Assembly: GCA_028554795.2 (NCBI GenBank)
Contig: CM068828.1
Span: forward strand, 8,937,314-9,001,313
Origin: Sinohyriopsis cumingii
Taxonomy: Eukaryota; Mollusca; Bivalvia; Unionida; Unionidae
Length of the DNA: 64,000 nt
Reading direction: 5' to 3'
Within the stretch, counting starts at the first letter, position 1. Each line of letters starts with the position of its first letter. The notes under the pieces were generated by a model that saw only the letters and a program-made list of their open reading frames with translations, did not search any database and was not told the origin of the DNA. Positions 1-10,799 of this stretch are shown piece after piece. The position numbers and the translations under genes were made by a program.

Positions 1-1847
1 TATACATTTCTAGCTGAGCTATGCCAGTCGGCACACGTTACTGCATTATCGATTGAAGATAGTTCACATATATAATTACACAGGAATTAATAGGTTTCAT
101 TCCTTGTCATAACTACGTTGCTTTGCTAATTAGCTAATTATTGGCATACATTTACAGACATACGAAAATCTATCCTCAGCATACCTTATACAAAATATTA
201 ATTAAAATTTTCAGTACATGCTATCTATTACATACAAAACAACCGAATCTGAACCCATTCATACAACGCAATACTGTATAATATTCTTACCATGCATTAA
301 TCATATAACATGCACGATTGTTTCTGAACTCAAGGTAAAATCAATTACAAAATTACATCAATGAACGCATTGTATGTAATCGAGATTAACCTTACCTTCC
401 TGAGCCCTCGCTCGCTAATCACCAGAGAATTACCAGTTTCCCTTCTCTGGTTACGGGTCTCACAAATTTCTAGACCCCTTGTTCGTTAGACGATTCGTTT
501 AACGAGAAAAATTACTTTTTAATTTCCCAAGAGTCCACTCCCATGCAAATCAGAATAAACTATTCTGCAAAATATCATTATATGTCACCTGTTTCAAATG
601 GTCCCTGACTTCCTAAAAATCTGCCCTGGTTCGTCTCAACTCTTGTCATTTACGGCTATTGACCTTGCGTTAGCATTGCACTCTCATCTGGTTCTAACCG
701 TTAGCTAAACGAGTCATAACTAAATTTCAATTCAAAGTCCTAATTAAAATTCAGTTCATGCCATAAGCAGAACAGATTCCATTCATCGCAGTCGACAATT
801 AATGGCGAGTCTAACGCATACGACAAACTTTATGTTTACGTGTCACGCCGACCCCGACATAATGTACGGCGAAATTACCTCAAGAAAAATTATTCTCCAA
901 ACTCTACCATTACAGTGTATATCAGGAGAGAAGTGAGCAATCAAATTCATTCCTATTTTGGATTCATTCCTATTTCGGATTCTTGTTTTTTATGTTAAAA
1001 TCAGTCAGTAGATGCGTTTAATGTTGCTTTATCATAATTTGAGAAGAGAAATTTGTTAGGATTGTTTATTGGAATTACAGAGTGCCACTGAACTAGAATG
1101 TTATTCTGGGACTATTGTGATTATTCAAGGGCGTTCTGGACAATGCCATTGTGATGCGTAAAATCGAGGATCTGAAACATTCCATTTTTGAGGGGACTTG
1201 AATATAACTTATTTTAAGGATTATTTTGGATTCGATTTATAACACTGTATGCTTCTCTTGCATTTCTATTTCATAACTTTGATAATTAAATTAGTTGTTA
1301 AGTTTTACAAACCTTGTTGTTTTTGCTTCTTTCTGTTACTAAGTTTATGTCGTACCAGTTTGCTTTTTGTTTTCTGCACCAGAGTGGTGGCATCATTTTT
1401 GGAAAGCGGGATTCCTCCAATACCTAGTATTCATGACAGTTCATGTTACGAGGTGAAGCGACCCTTCAGGTTAGGAAACCGGTAAAGTCAGAGAAAACTA
1501 CGGCATTTGGACGGGGAGGCAGTGTCGAACCATGTACACTAGATGTATGAAAAAGGTGTGCTACCACATGGCACCTTTTAGGCCCCTAAATCATTTCTCA
1601 TTTGCATTTCTGCAGTGAAAAATTAGCATAAATATTGCTTTATACCTAATGCATACAGGAAAAAGCAAAACATTGAAATTCATTATACCCAAAATAATAT
1701 TGAAAAAATGGATCGACTGAAAAATAGTGGATATTTTGGTGAACGTTCAACAAAGACAAAGTGATCTGGAATTGCACAAAATATAAATGGAGTAAAACTT
1801 CAACAACTCAACCATCAATCGTTAAAAAAGAAAAACAAAATCATTAG
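1..1847. other. AT-rich stretch without recognised gene
   Basis: I see no supported coding region. The longest open frame (1249-1485) is a hydrophobic AT-rich frame with no recognisable domain. No terminal repeats or tRNA-like sequences were noticed. Confidence 0.5.
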
Positions 1848-2275
1848 CTCTGACTTAACGTGAAATCTTCTCGTGACTGCAAACTCGAATATTCGGCACA
1901 ACTCAATGACCCACTTTCTCCTGATGTGAAGTCTTCTCTTGAGTACGACAGACTCTGCTTTATGTCAAATATTCTTTATCCTGCTATCTCTAATACTCAG
2001 CACAAGTCGAACGACTTGCTCTGTCGAAATGTGAAGTATTATCTTCCCTGCGATCTAGAAGACTCGACACAACGGGTCATGTCTCTGACGTGAAATCTTT
2101 TCTTACCTTCGATGTCGAATGCTGAACACAATTTGTATGAGTCACTCTGACTTAAGGTAAAGTGTTGTCTTTCCTGCTATATCGAATACTCAATACAATT
2201 CGAAAGAATGGCTCTGCCATATGTGAAAGCTTCTCCTGCCTGTGGTCTCGAATACTCGACTCAACTCAAATGACA
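1848..2275. repeat. Degenerate tandem repeat, about 65-75 bp unit, roughly six copies
   Basis: A phrase of the type gtgaaatcttctcctg, followed about 20 bases later by ctcgaatactc and then gacacaactc, recurs about six times in the same orientation with substitutions and small indels. The copies are too divergent to be a recent expansion. The open frame 1860-2093 is just the repeat read through. Confidence 0.6.
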
Positions 2276-3492
2276 AACATTCGCGCAAAATTATGAATCC
2301 GCAGCACTTCGAATTTCGAAGTTATGCCGCAATCCTTGCTCTTTTGCCCACCAATCTGAGCTGCTTCCATTTTATAATTTGTTTTTCAGGGTAAAGCCCT
2401 TCAGCACTACATGCCACATGGCGCCTCTGAGAAGGCAGAGAGCATTTCATGGAAGCAAGGTTCTCAAAGATAATTTGTGGCCACCAGAAGTGAGACCAAC
2501 TTGGATTTTCAACTTGTTTCGTCTGCGCTCTAACGGAATTTTCGTGGGAACCATCATTCGAATTATATTTTCCTCTCGACCTTTTAAGAAGATGAAGCGC
2601 CTCCTCAGGACCAAACATCACAGATCATATCTTTACTAGAACTTCATATGCCTCAATTGAAAACATAATTGCGTCCAAATACCACTTGACACAGCAGTTA
2701 TTTTCATCCGAATCCATTGTTCCGTTGTCACGTGACGTTATGTGGGGTATGTCCTCTCAAATTGAAAATCATTACAAATGCCACACTGGTACATCGTAAC
2801 CTATGTAATATTAAAAGAAGCACAGTTAAAGAAATAAATATTCAACTATCCAGAAGAACTAAAGATGTTAATATACATTTTGGATTGAATATCAGCTCGA
2901 TTAGTAATGGACCTTTCCGCTGACATTGTTTTCATTGCAACTTAGGTCATTAACGTAGTTATTTTAAATTGCAGTTATTTCTGCCACAAACTTGGGTTTT
3001 TCTCTTATATAATTCTCTTACACAGTTTTAGCCGATCCTAGTGAACTACTTTTGATTTGTACTTAGGGCTCTTTTATATTTGATACACGGCGTCATTACT
3101 CCAAGTGTGTTGTTTGACAAGTTTGGAATTTACAATTTCAGCGTCATGAAAAATTTTGTTTGTCCTTGTAGGAACATCTGGAAACAAGTGCTCATATTCA
3201 AATAATAACTGTTAAAGTTTATTTCTTTCTTGCTCTCGCAAATGTGAAAGTTTCTGGTTCAGATTGTTTCATAATTTCTGAATTCCGAAGATTTGTCACT
3301 CCAATGTCAGTAGAATCTGACGATATTCTTTCACTTAAATCATCACTGAGTGGACAGGTAAAACTAAATTAATTGCATGTTTAACCTGGCTATCTCTTTC
3401 AATATACTGGTACTCCTATAATTTATTTAGATCCCAGGAGCACTAATATTATAACTTAACTCATTCATTTTCTTCTTAACCTTTTAAGGGCC
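2276..3492. other. Unassigned sequence between tandem repeat and SINE
   Basis: Overlapping antisense frames at 2322-2639 have no recognisable domain and no splice context I can support. The rest is AT-rich with many stops on both strands. This stretch lies where the missing RT part of the neighbouring LTR element would be, but I could not see RT motifs in it. Confidence 0.4.
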
Positions 3493-3691
3493 GTTGTTGT
3501 TGTTAGGTTCAACGCCATATTTCAGCACACGATAGGCTATGCATGGCGGCCAGTATTATTGGTGGAGGAAGAACCCGAGAAAACCCCGGGAAGAACCACC
3601 GACCCACGAGAAGCTACTGGCAACCTTTGTCACATACCCATGTTAGCCGAATCCTAAGCTCGAACCCACGCAGACAGAGGTGAGATGGCAG
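3493..3691 (-). mobile_element. tRNA-derived SINE (family i), 5'-truncated
   Basis: On the minus strand this is the same SINE seen at 6765-6957, 13316-13442, 16821-17068 and 19202-19452. It has the B-box-like part of the tRNA head (tgggttcgagct), the conserved core (gtgggtcggtggttcttc ... ccgccatg ... gctga), and an (AAC)n tail at its low-coordinate end. The tRNA A-box part is missing. It abuts the integrase frame of the flanking LTR element and ends it. No clear target duplication was found, so truncation by recombination is possible. Confidence 0.75.
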
Positions 3692-4277
3692 ATTTTAAAT
3701 TCTTCAAGGGAATTGCTTCTGGAAACCTTGTTGACACACACATAAGGGTCAACAGGTATTGGTTACCTGACTTGGTCTTAGGTAAGGGACCAACACAATC
3801 TACCATAATTCTACTAAATGGTTCATCAAAGGCAGTACTAGGCTGTAGATGAGCCTTGGAAATTTTCTGAATTGGTTTTCCTACCATTTGACAAGTATGA
3901 CAAGATCTACAGTATTTGGCAACATCACTTTTGATTTTTGGCCAACAGAAGTGAGGTAAGATCTTGTGATAAGTTTTATTGATCCCTAAATGACCAGCCA
4001 AAGGAGTTGCATGGGCGAAACTAAGTATTTCCTGTTTGTAAGGTTTTGGAACTACAATCTGATAGTTCACTGACCATTTGTCATCAGCAGGTACGTCTGG
4101 AGGTCTCCATTTTCTCATAAGAATTTCATTTTTAATGAAATAACAGACAGGAACTTCAGTAGCTTCAGTTTCACTAATGGCCTTCTGAAACAAACAGGAG
4201 ATCTCAGGATCTTTTTCCTGTTCGACGACAAGTGATTGTTGTTTATCACCCTGATTAGAATAAAGAGAATGAGTCAT
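3692..4277 (-). pseudogene. LTR retrotransposon integrase (zinc-binding and start of catalytic core), truncated
   Basis: The frame encodes an H2C2 integrase zinc-binding domain: GHLGINKTYHKI, then CRSCHTCQ. After it comes the beginning of the rve core with the first catalytic aspartate in the motif IMVDCVGPLP. The core then runs into the SINE at 3691, so the second D and the E are gone. The frame continues into the SINE only by chance. It lies directly downstream of the protease frame (4370-4807), with about 90 bp between and no RT or RNase H. In ordinary Gypsy elements RT would sit here; gag-protease-integrase order is known for Gmr1-like Gypsy elements. The integrase is in a different reading frame from gag and protease, so at least one frameshift has occurred. 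Confidence 0.8.
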
Positions 4278-4369
4278 TAAAAGAGGATCACTGTGATCAA
4301 CACCTTCTGATTGATCCGAACAAGGAGTGAAATTGACCTCATCAAAAGCCTGGCCAATACATGTGTCAG

Positions 4370-4807
4370 CTAAAGGAATACTTTCCTTATCAAATCATTC
4401 TCAAGAGCTTTCTTTGCCATAGCTCTGGTAACTGCACAAGCTGTAAATACATCAGGGAATTCTTTTTCAATTGGATCGACTTTCTGATCCAAGCAAGGCT
4501 TGTCAGTTACAAGTGGATTAACCACAACCTTGTCTCCAGCTAGGTCGTTGCCTAGTAATAAATGAATGCCCTCAACGGGTAAAACAGAGACCATTCCGAT
4601 TGTCACGGGTCCTGAAGCTAAGTCTGATGACAAATTTACACAATGGAGAGGAACATCAACGAAGCCGCACTCTACTCCTTGAATAAATACACTCTCATTA
4701 GAAGAAGACTTCTCAGATAAAGGCAAAGTACCCGACAATAAAAGGCTCTGAGAAGCTCCAGTATCCCTGAAAATTTTATTAGTGATAGGATTGGCCGAAT
4801 CACCCAA
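4370..4807 (-). pseudogene. LTR retrotransposon aspartic protease
   Basis: The frame carries the retropepsin active-site motif DTGAS near its start (FRDTGASQSLLL) and the downstream LLLGNDLAGDKV region with the hydrophobic-GNDL pattern usual in Metaviridae proteases of this group. It ends at VTRAMAKK, a linker commonly found after the protease in this lineage. It is in the same frame as the gag pieces at 4823-5386 and 5573-6154, separated from the zinc-knuckle piece by a short stretch with a stop. It would be released from a Gag-Pol polyprotein; here it is a broken genomic copy. Confidence 0.8.
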
Positions 4808-4822
4808 GAGTGATATAGAACT

Positions 4823-5386
4823 CTACGATATGAATGGTTCGTAATTCTCCATAATCAGATCAGACTGGGGTTTGTCAGACCCAACAAATGTATTGCTTTC
4901 AATACATGACCATGACCTTGACTTCTTAGAAATAAGAGCATTTGGAATAGGTCTGTCTAGATTCTGATGCCTATTTCTCAATTTGTAGCAATCAGAAATA
5001 ACGTGTCCTTTTTTCTTGCAATAGGTACACGTAGGAAAAGACAAGGATCTTGAATCAAGCTTCTCCGAAGTTTGATTTTTAGAAGTTGTGCCAGTTTGAG
5101 TTTTAGAAGGTCTTGTATTAGGCTGAAATACTTTTCTGCCAGAAGACTGTTGAGTAGAAGTCTTATTTACAAAAGAAACTTTATGAGTTAAAGAATACTC
5201 ATCAGCAGCTCGAGCAGCATTTTCCAAGGTTTCAATCTGATGCTCATCAAGATAAGACTTTATGTCACTATGGAAACAGTTTTTGAAATCTTCAAGTAAT
5301 ACAAGTTGTTTGAGACTTTCATAATCTCGTTCAACTTTCTTGGCTAAACACCATCTATCAAATAACTGCTCTTTTTCTTTAGCCAA
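4823..5386 (-). pseudogene. LTR retrotransposon gag, C-terminal part with zinc knuckle
   Basis: This contains a single CCHC zinc knuckle, CTYCKKKGHVISDC, in the position expected for the nucleocapsid part of a Gypsy Gag, preceded by an Arg/Ser/Thr-rich linker. Upstream residues (LEDFKNCFHSDIKSYLDE) resemble the SCAN-like capsid C-terminal domain of Gypsy Gags. It continues the frame of 5573-6154 after an interval with stop codons. It is non-functional as it stands. Confidence 0.75.
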
Positions 5387-5572
5387 TTCGACACGAGTTT
5401 GTCCAGCTTCTTTTCTATAGTTTCTGATTTTTTGCCGATAAGCTTCAGGGGCTAATTCATAATCCCATAGGATGCATTCTTTAACCGCATCATAATCACC
5501 ACTTTGGTGAACTGACAGTGAATTAAAAATATCACTAGACTTACCAGTGAGTACACATTGTAATAACTGAGT

Positions 5573-6235
5573 TCAATGCTCCCTTGGCCACTTCAAATTT
5601 TCAGCAACTTTTTCAAAACGAATAAAATATTTTTCTACTTCTCTTTCTCTGAAAGGGGTGACTAACCTAATTCTATTTGCAAGATCAAAACTTAAATTCG
5701 AATTTGAAGTATGAATGTGTTTTTCACTTGCCAATTCCATTTCTTTCATTTTACATTGATATTCCCTCTCTTTCTCTCTGTCTTCCTTATCTAATTGCAT
5801 TTGTTTTTCTTGTAACTGAATTTGTTTTTCTTGTAACTGCATTTGTCTTTCTTTCTCTTTTTCTTCTGCTTGTAAATGCATTTGTTCTTTTTCTTTTTCC
5901 AATTGCAACTGCATTTGCATTTGTTTTTCTCTTTCCTCTTTCTGAAGCTCTAGCTTCCTCAACTCCAATTCCATCTTGTATTTTAATTCTAATTCCTTCA
6001 TTTGTGTGTCAGAGTCTGATAAAGACGTACTGACTGAAACCAAATCACTTTTATCAAAAACATTCTTTTCTACCAAATACTGAACCAAAATAATTCTTAT
6101 TTCCTGTTTCGTTAAGGAAGCCTTTATTTCAGAAAGATCGTTTTGTTCTGGCAAGTTGAATCAACTCATCTTTTAAGAAAAGATCTAGTTGTTCCTGGAT
6201 AGGATCTGAAAGAACGATTTCCACTTTTGATGCCA
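5573..6235 (-). pseudogene. LTR retrotransposon gag, N-terminal part (coiled coil)
   Basis: The largest frame (5573-6154) has a long Glu/Lys/Gln coiled coil built on KEKEQMQL-like heptads, followed by a capsid-like segment ending FEKVAENLKW. The likely original start is the ATG near 6235 in another frame (MASKVEI), so a frameshift lies near 6160. The 3' end of this frame is a TGA where the following residues still look like Gag. It sits just inside the putative 5' LTR. Confidence 0.7.
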
Positions 6236-6335
6236 TTTTAGAAAAAGCTTGTCGATCTCACTAAAGATTTCTAAAACATGGGGAAGTCAAATTTCAAAAA
6301 CCACAAAGTTTTCTGAAATATTTTAGCCAAAATTC

Positions 6336-6365
6336 AAATATCTAAGGACTAGCGCCCAATTTCTA
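6336..6365 (-). other. Putative primer-binding site region
   Basis: Immediately inside the LTR on the minus strand is attgggcgctagtcc, which resembles the TGGCGC-type primer-binding sites of Gypsy elements. The matching tRNA was not identified. Confidence 0.35.
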
Positions 6366-7539
6366 TGCTACGTGTCTAGTTTCGAATAAACAGTAAAAGA
6401 GAAAGAATGAAAATAACAAGCTTTTCAAAATTTAACAAATAAAATTTTTTCCTGGAAAATTCTGTAAAAATGAAAAAAGGAGAAGAATTTACGTTTTCAA
6501 GAACCAAATCCAAAAATAATCTAAGAATAATCCACGAATTAAATTACAAAAGTCCTAGTAATAAATGTTGTAATAAATTCAAATTCGAATCCTGATGTAA
6601 AATCCAAGATGGATGACGATGACGTATGATGTAGCCAGTACTGTGCTTATCTACAGTTCCTTGTAGAAATACAAATAATGGCACTCCGGTATTTGAAATC
6701 CAAATTAAACTTGTAAACAATGTCTTTCCAAAATTTATGTGTGAGCACTCCTCAAAATATTTCCTCTGCGTGGGTTCGAGTCCAAGGCTCGGCTAGCGTG
6801 GGTACGTGGGAAAGCCTGCCAGTAGCTTCTCGTGGGTCGGTGGTTCTTCCCTGGGTTTTTCAGGGTTCTTCCTCCACCATTAATACTGGCCGCCATGTAT
6901 AGCCTATCGTGTGCTGAAAAATGGCGTTAAACACTACAACAACAACAACAACAACAACAAAATATTTCCAGAGAATAAAGAATTAATCCTTTTGAAATCC
7001 AACTGATCTGAAGAAAATTATAGCTCAAATCTGGCTAGAACAAATTAACCTGACATCAGTATGAAAAGCCCAAAACTGAGAAATCTCTCTCTACACATCT
7101 CTATTAAAACTAACAAATCCGTATTTATGGAAAAAACAGAATTGCGAAATCAAAAGCTGGGTGAGTCACGTGATCTTGTTTATATGACGTACACAGAATA
7201 TGGCCTTGATTAAACTAATGATTTTCTCTAAAATATAAAAATAAAAAAGTTGTTTACATCTTAAACCATGTAGGCCCATCATGACCTTGGAAACAACCAA
7301 TCATTTTAAAATAAAATATAACTTTGTTTACTAATTTTGAATCAGGGTCAGAATTTAGATCAACACCTGTTGTTTATAAACTAACAATCAAGGTCAAACA
7401 ATTTTCTGAAAAAGTATCATCTCTAATGAATAAATTTACATTACAATAGCATGTAAGAAAAATATTAAAGAAATATTTAAAACTGAAAATTAAACAATTA
7501 AATTATAATAAATATATATTAAATCAGATATACGTAACA
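6366..7539 (-). repeat. Putative 5' LTR of the Gmr1-like element
   Basis: The stretch starts with tgctacgt and ends with acgtaaca on the plus strand, an imperfect TG...CA inverted terminal pair that frames the non-coding DNA between gag and the neighbouring older Gypsy remnant. It includes a SINE inserted with a target duplication, so the LTR proper is about 0.96 kb. No second LTR is present in the window, because the element is truncated at its 3' side. Boundaries are inferred. Confidence 0.5.
6753..6969 (+). mobile_element. tRNA-derived SINE (family i) with 12 bp target duplication
   Basis: Plus-strand copy, 5'-truncated within the tRNA head (it begins tctgcgtgggttcgag), with the conserved core and an (AAC)n tail. 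The 12 bp caaaatatttcc occurs at 6753-6764 and again at 6958-6969, a perfect target-site duplication. This shows LINE-type target-primed insertion into the LTR. Confidence 0.9.
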
Positions 7540-7559
7540 CCTGAAGCTTCCTACATTAG

Positions 7560-8760
7560 AGATAAGGGTGCAAATATTTGATGGAAGTAAATACCATTAA
7601 TAATTATCTCCTTGTCACACAATATTTCCTTTCTGTCTTATTAAATGTTTTGATAAAGGAACTCGTTACCTCTCAGTTTCACTACGTACTTGAGAAAGCA
7701 CGGCACCGATTCCTACCCCAAGACAAATCCATCTCAGTTAGGAAAGGCCAAAACTGTAGCACTTATCAAAACTTCTTCAACCGTTTCAAAAGACTTTTGA
7801 CAGTTCTCATTTTATCAAATGGTTGATATTTGTCTGTGAGCAGCAGTTTAACCTAGGAAAGATTTCATATCATTTACTTTCTGGGACACGGGCAAAGTTT
7901 TGATTGCCTCAATTTTATTTGTTTCAGTACAAATACCATTTTTACTAATGACATGACTGAGGAATGTGACCAGCAAGGTACACTACTTGGGGCTCCCAAT
8001 GAGCCCGTCTTAAGCGTGTCAGCACCAGTCTCTAGTTTCCTAAATGCTTTTCAACCGTGTCGGAAAGAAAATTGTCATCAAAGATATACCTGTCAAATCT
8101 GCCGATTTAGGCTTGATTATACTCTTAACATCAAACGTTCAAACGTCGCAGTGCCATTTCAAAGGTCCACAGACAATACCGTAAACTGTCACAATCATCC
8201 CCCAGGAAAGGATAAAGCCGTCTTAGGTCTATCTTTTTCAGCGATTCCAACTTGCCATAACCCCGACTCTAAATCTAAAGTGGAGAAAACACTTGCACCT
8301 TTAGGTATAACAGTAAAAACTGCCTTAGTTGAAAAGAAAGGCTGCAGATGGCACAGGGCAGTCCCGTAGAATTAGACCCGTAATATCAAGTGATACCGGT
8401 GATCAAGATCGCTAAAAAAATGATAATGTAAATGCAACCAATGTATATTAGAACCATCAGTTACTTCCTGCTGACTGTAATAAGCGAAACATTGTAAACG
8501 CGCGACCTCAACCCTGAGACGAGCAGAAGATGAGAGTCCCTGAGGGTTATGTCGTTTAGGTTTGTATAATCCACGCAGAAACGCAAAATCGAATCTTTCT
8601 CGGGAAGGAGAACGATTGAAGAGGACCAAGGCTAGATGAGGACCCCACGATTCTCTTCTCTGTCATTTTTGAAAGTTCGGCCTTCTCACTGGCAATATTT
8701 TGACAGAGAAATTGGTCTCTGACGTTGCCGAATAGGACGAGCAGTGTCCGTGTAAATCGT
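7560..8760 (-). pseudogene. Decayed Gypsy reverse transcriptase
   Basis: Read on the minus strand with frame changes, the RT order is visible. Around 8560-8700 is a degenerate segment with FCV resembling the RFCVDYRKL block. Around 8220-8290 is DLESGLWQV (DLASGYWQV-like), followed by QFTVLSVDL and TATFERLM. Around 7900-7990 is VTFLSHVISKNGI, then KIEAIKTLPV and FLG, and around 7680-7780 is VEEVLISATVLAFP. Many stops and frameshifts interrupt it, and a 175 bp inverted gag-derived segment interrupts the domain at 8335-8510. The plus-strand frame 7953-8369 is an antisense shadow. Confidence 0.75.
8335..8510 (+). repeat. Inverted copy of a gag-region segment inside the RT remnant
   Basis: This segment is the reverse complement of 10229-10415 with scattered differences, for example ggctgcagatggcacagggc here against gccctgtgccatctgcaacc there. 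The second copy lies in the gag part of the same decayed Gypsy element. The pair suggests an internal rearrangement or template-switch event before decay. Confidence 0.7.
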
Positions 8761-9229
8761 GTGTTCCACTAAGTCCCCCATATCATATAATGAAATTCTA
8801 GCAACAGACTGTACAACAAATTGTCTTTATTACTTAAGTTTTAATGTCCTTAAATGAGTTGATCTGTGTGTGATGGTACGCTGGAGCCATCTGCAGCGTC
8901 CTTCGTATCGATCAGAGCGTCAATGCGTTTCGAACTTCGTCAACGGACTAGAGTCTGCATGGAAATCGCGCACGTTCATAATACACAACGAATTTATCCC
9001 ACATGAGCAATCATCAATGCCTTGCCAATAAATATCCCCGATTTCTCACTGAAACTTGGGTAAGCTTCTATCAAATTCTCTCTACCGGGGACCAGAGTAT
9101 CAAGCGGTTTCCCTCCGATAATGATTTCTGTGTTTGGGCTCAATTACAGTGGTTTCTTTTACGCAATTCAGCATTAAAGAGACTTAGCGCTACTTACATA
9201 TCTATAACAAGGTCAACAGATATGTAGTT

Positions 9230-9450
9230 TTTACTCAGAAGAATATCACAATTAAGCATTGCTGAGAAATCCATCACTAAAATTCCTTTAATGTCTTCTC
9301 TTCTACAAATATGTAGACTTTTGCATGCCTTATAAGTGGAGAGACTTGACCCGTGGCTGTAACCAGACTAACGTTCACTGGTGTCACCTTAGGACGCGAA
9401 ATAGAATTCATTCTTTCGCTGACATATTTGCTTATATTTGGTTACATTTG
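9230..9450 (-). pseudogene. Decayed Gypsy protease-region remnant
   Basis: The minus strand reads SLVTATGQVSPLIRHAKV and then a degenerate GILGMDFL-like block, the pattern found at the end of the protease and start of the RT linker in Mag/Gypsy-type elements. The DTG active site was not seen clearly. It lies between the gag remnant (9711-10748) and the RT remnant, as expected. Confidence 0.5.
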
Positions 9451-9710
9451 CTCAGGTGTTAATAAATATAGCTATATGTATCTGTTGGACTTTGGCAAAA
9501 GCAAGTAAGCTTTCATTACTTGTCTATGATTCATTTAATATAACTCTGTGACCATTGGGTATCCGTCGAAATGAGGCATTTTGCTCGACCGCCCCATTTC
9601 CCAGAAAATGACGGACCTGATCCGTCTGGTTTTATCCGTTATGAGTTTGATTACTATATTGTTTCCCCATTATTTTCCTTTCGTTTACCATTTGCCAGGT
9701 TGGTCTTACG

Positions 9711-10748
9711 TTAAATTCTCTCTGGATTACCTTGCAAATTCTTTTCGTTCCGCATCTCCGGCACTTGACTTACATTGTGCGCTGATGGCAAATTTGTGCA
9801 CTCGACAACTCTGACCGTCCGCTTTCTTTGCCCGTCGGCGAGACGATAAGTTTCTAAATCGTGAAAAGCATCAATGAATTGATCTAGTGACAGAACGTCA
9901 ATGACAATTGATGGCGCAGTTGGATATGCCTGACGTGTTAACTTTTTGATCGCTTGGGGTAATTCAGGGATATTTTCATCTTTGCCCCGAGCACGCATTC
10001 ACAATCTTGCTCGATACATTTCTGCACGGTTTGCGGGCCTATAGTGCGTATTCAATGCATGACTAAATGTTTCAGAATCCTTCCTTTGAACTGGGATCAA
10101 TTCATTTAGAAGCGCTCTAGAACTACTTTGCAAACAGTCGGCTAAAACGGGGATTTGGACCAGTAAGCCAACCCATTTATGTTTCAACCGAAATTTAAAA
10201 TTATGCAAGGTATTTTTCAAGGTCAAAGAATTGCGGTCGCACGTTTACAATGTTTTGCTTATTGCCGTCAGCAGAAAGTAACTGGTAGTTCTAATTTACA
10301 TGGGTTGCATTTGCATTATCATTTTCTGAACGATCTTGATCACCGGTATCATTTGACATTACGGGTCTAATTTTATGGGACTGCCCTGTGCCATCTGCAA
10401 CCTTTCTTTACAATTGAGTCAGCTCCTCTCTCACTGCTGAAATTTGACACTGACAGTCGTGCTTAATATGTTTGATATCGTCAGAAATGGGCACCATCGT
10501 TTTATGTATGATATAAGATATGTTTTGGAAGAAAAATAGAAATTGCTCTAGCAACTCATTCCTTAAAATCTAAAATTCGTGACGGACAGCCCCACGTATT
10601 GTTGACCCATCACTACTCTCATTTGAATTGTGCAAAAATACTGCCATGGGGTATCTTGAATACCACCATTTATTACAATGTCTGTTTCATTCTCATCAGC
10701 TGATGACTGATAAGCTTGACTAAAAAGTACCTCACCAGAATTGTCCAT
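9711..10748 (-). pseudogene. Decayed Gypsy gag
   Basis: Two frames carry a recognisable Metaviridae Gag. The part at 9999-10226 has LADCLQSSSRALLNEL and then ANRAEMYRARL. The part at 9711-9998 continues with LPQAIKKLTRQAYPTAP and VLSLDQFIDAF. The order and wording match the capsid region of Mag-like Gypsy elements. The frame 10563-10748 may be the Gag N-terminus. Stops and frame changes make it non-functional. Confidence 0.75.
10229..10415 (+). repeat. Gag-region segment duplicated in inverted orientation at 8335-8510
   Basis: This is the presumed source copy, since it is in the position of the Gag N-terminal region. See the partner entry for the sequence match. Confidence 0.65.
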
Positions 10749-10799
10749 TCTTTTCTCTTTCTATCGGACTTCACTTTTCTTAGAAATCAAAGGTACTAG

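Noticed and set aside
1249..1485. 78-codon hydrophobic ORF as a small membrane protein
   Set aside because: AT-rich composition alone explains the Phe/Leu content; there is no supporting signal.
7953..8369. 138-codon plus-strand gene with several cysteines
   Set aside because: The minus strand of the same DNA carries the ordered motifs of Gypsy RT; the plus frame is antisense.
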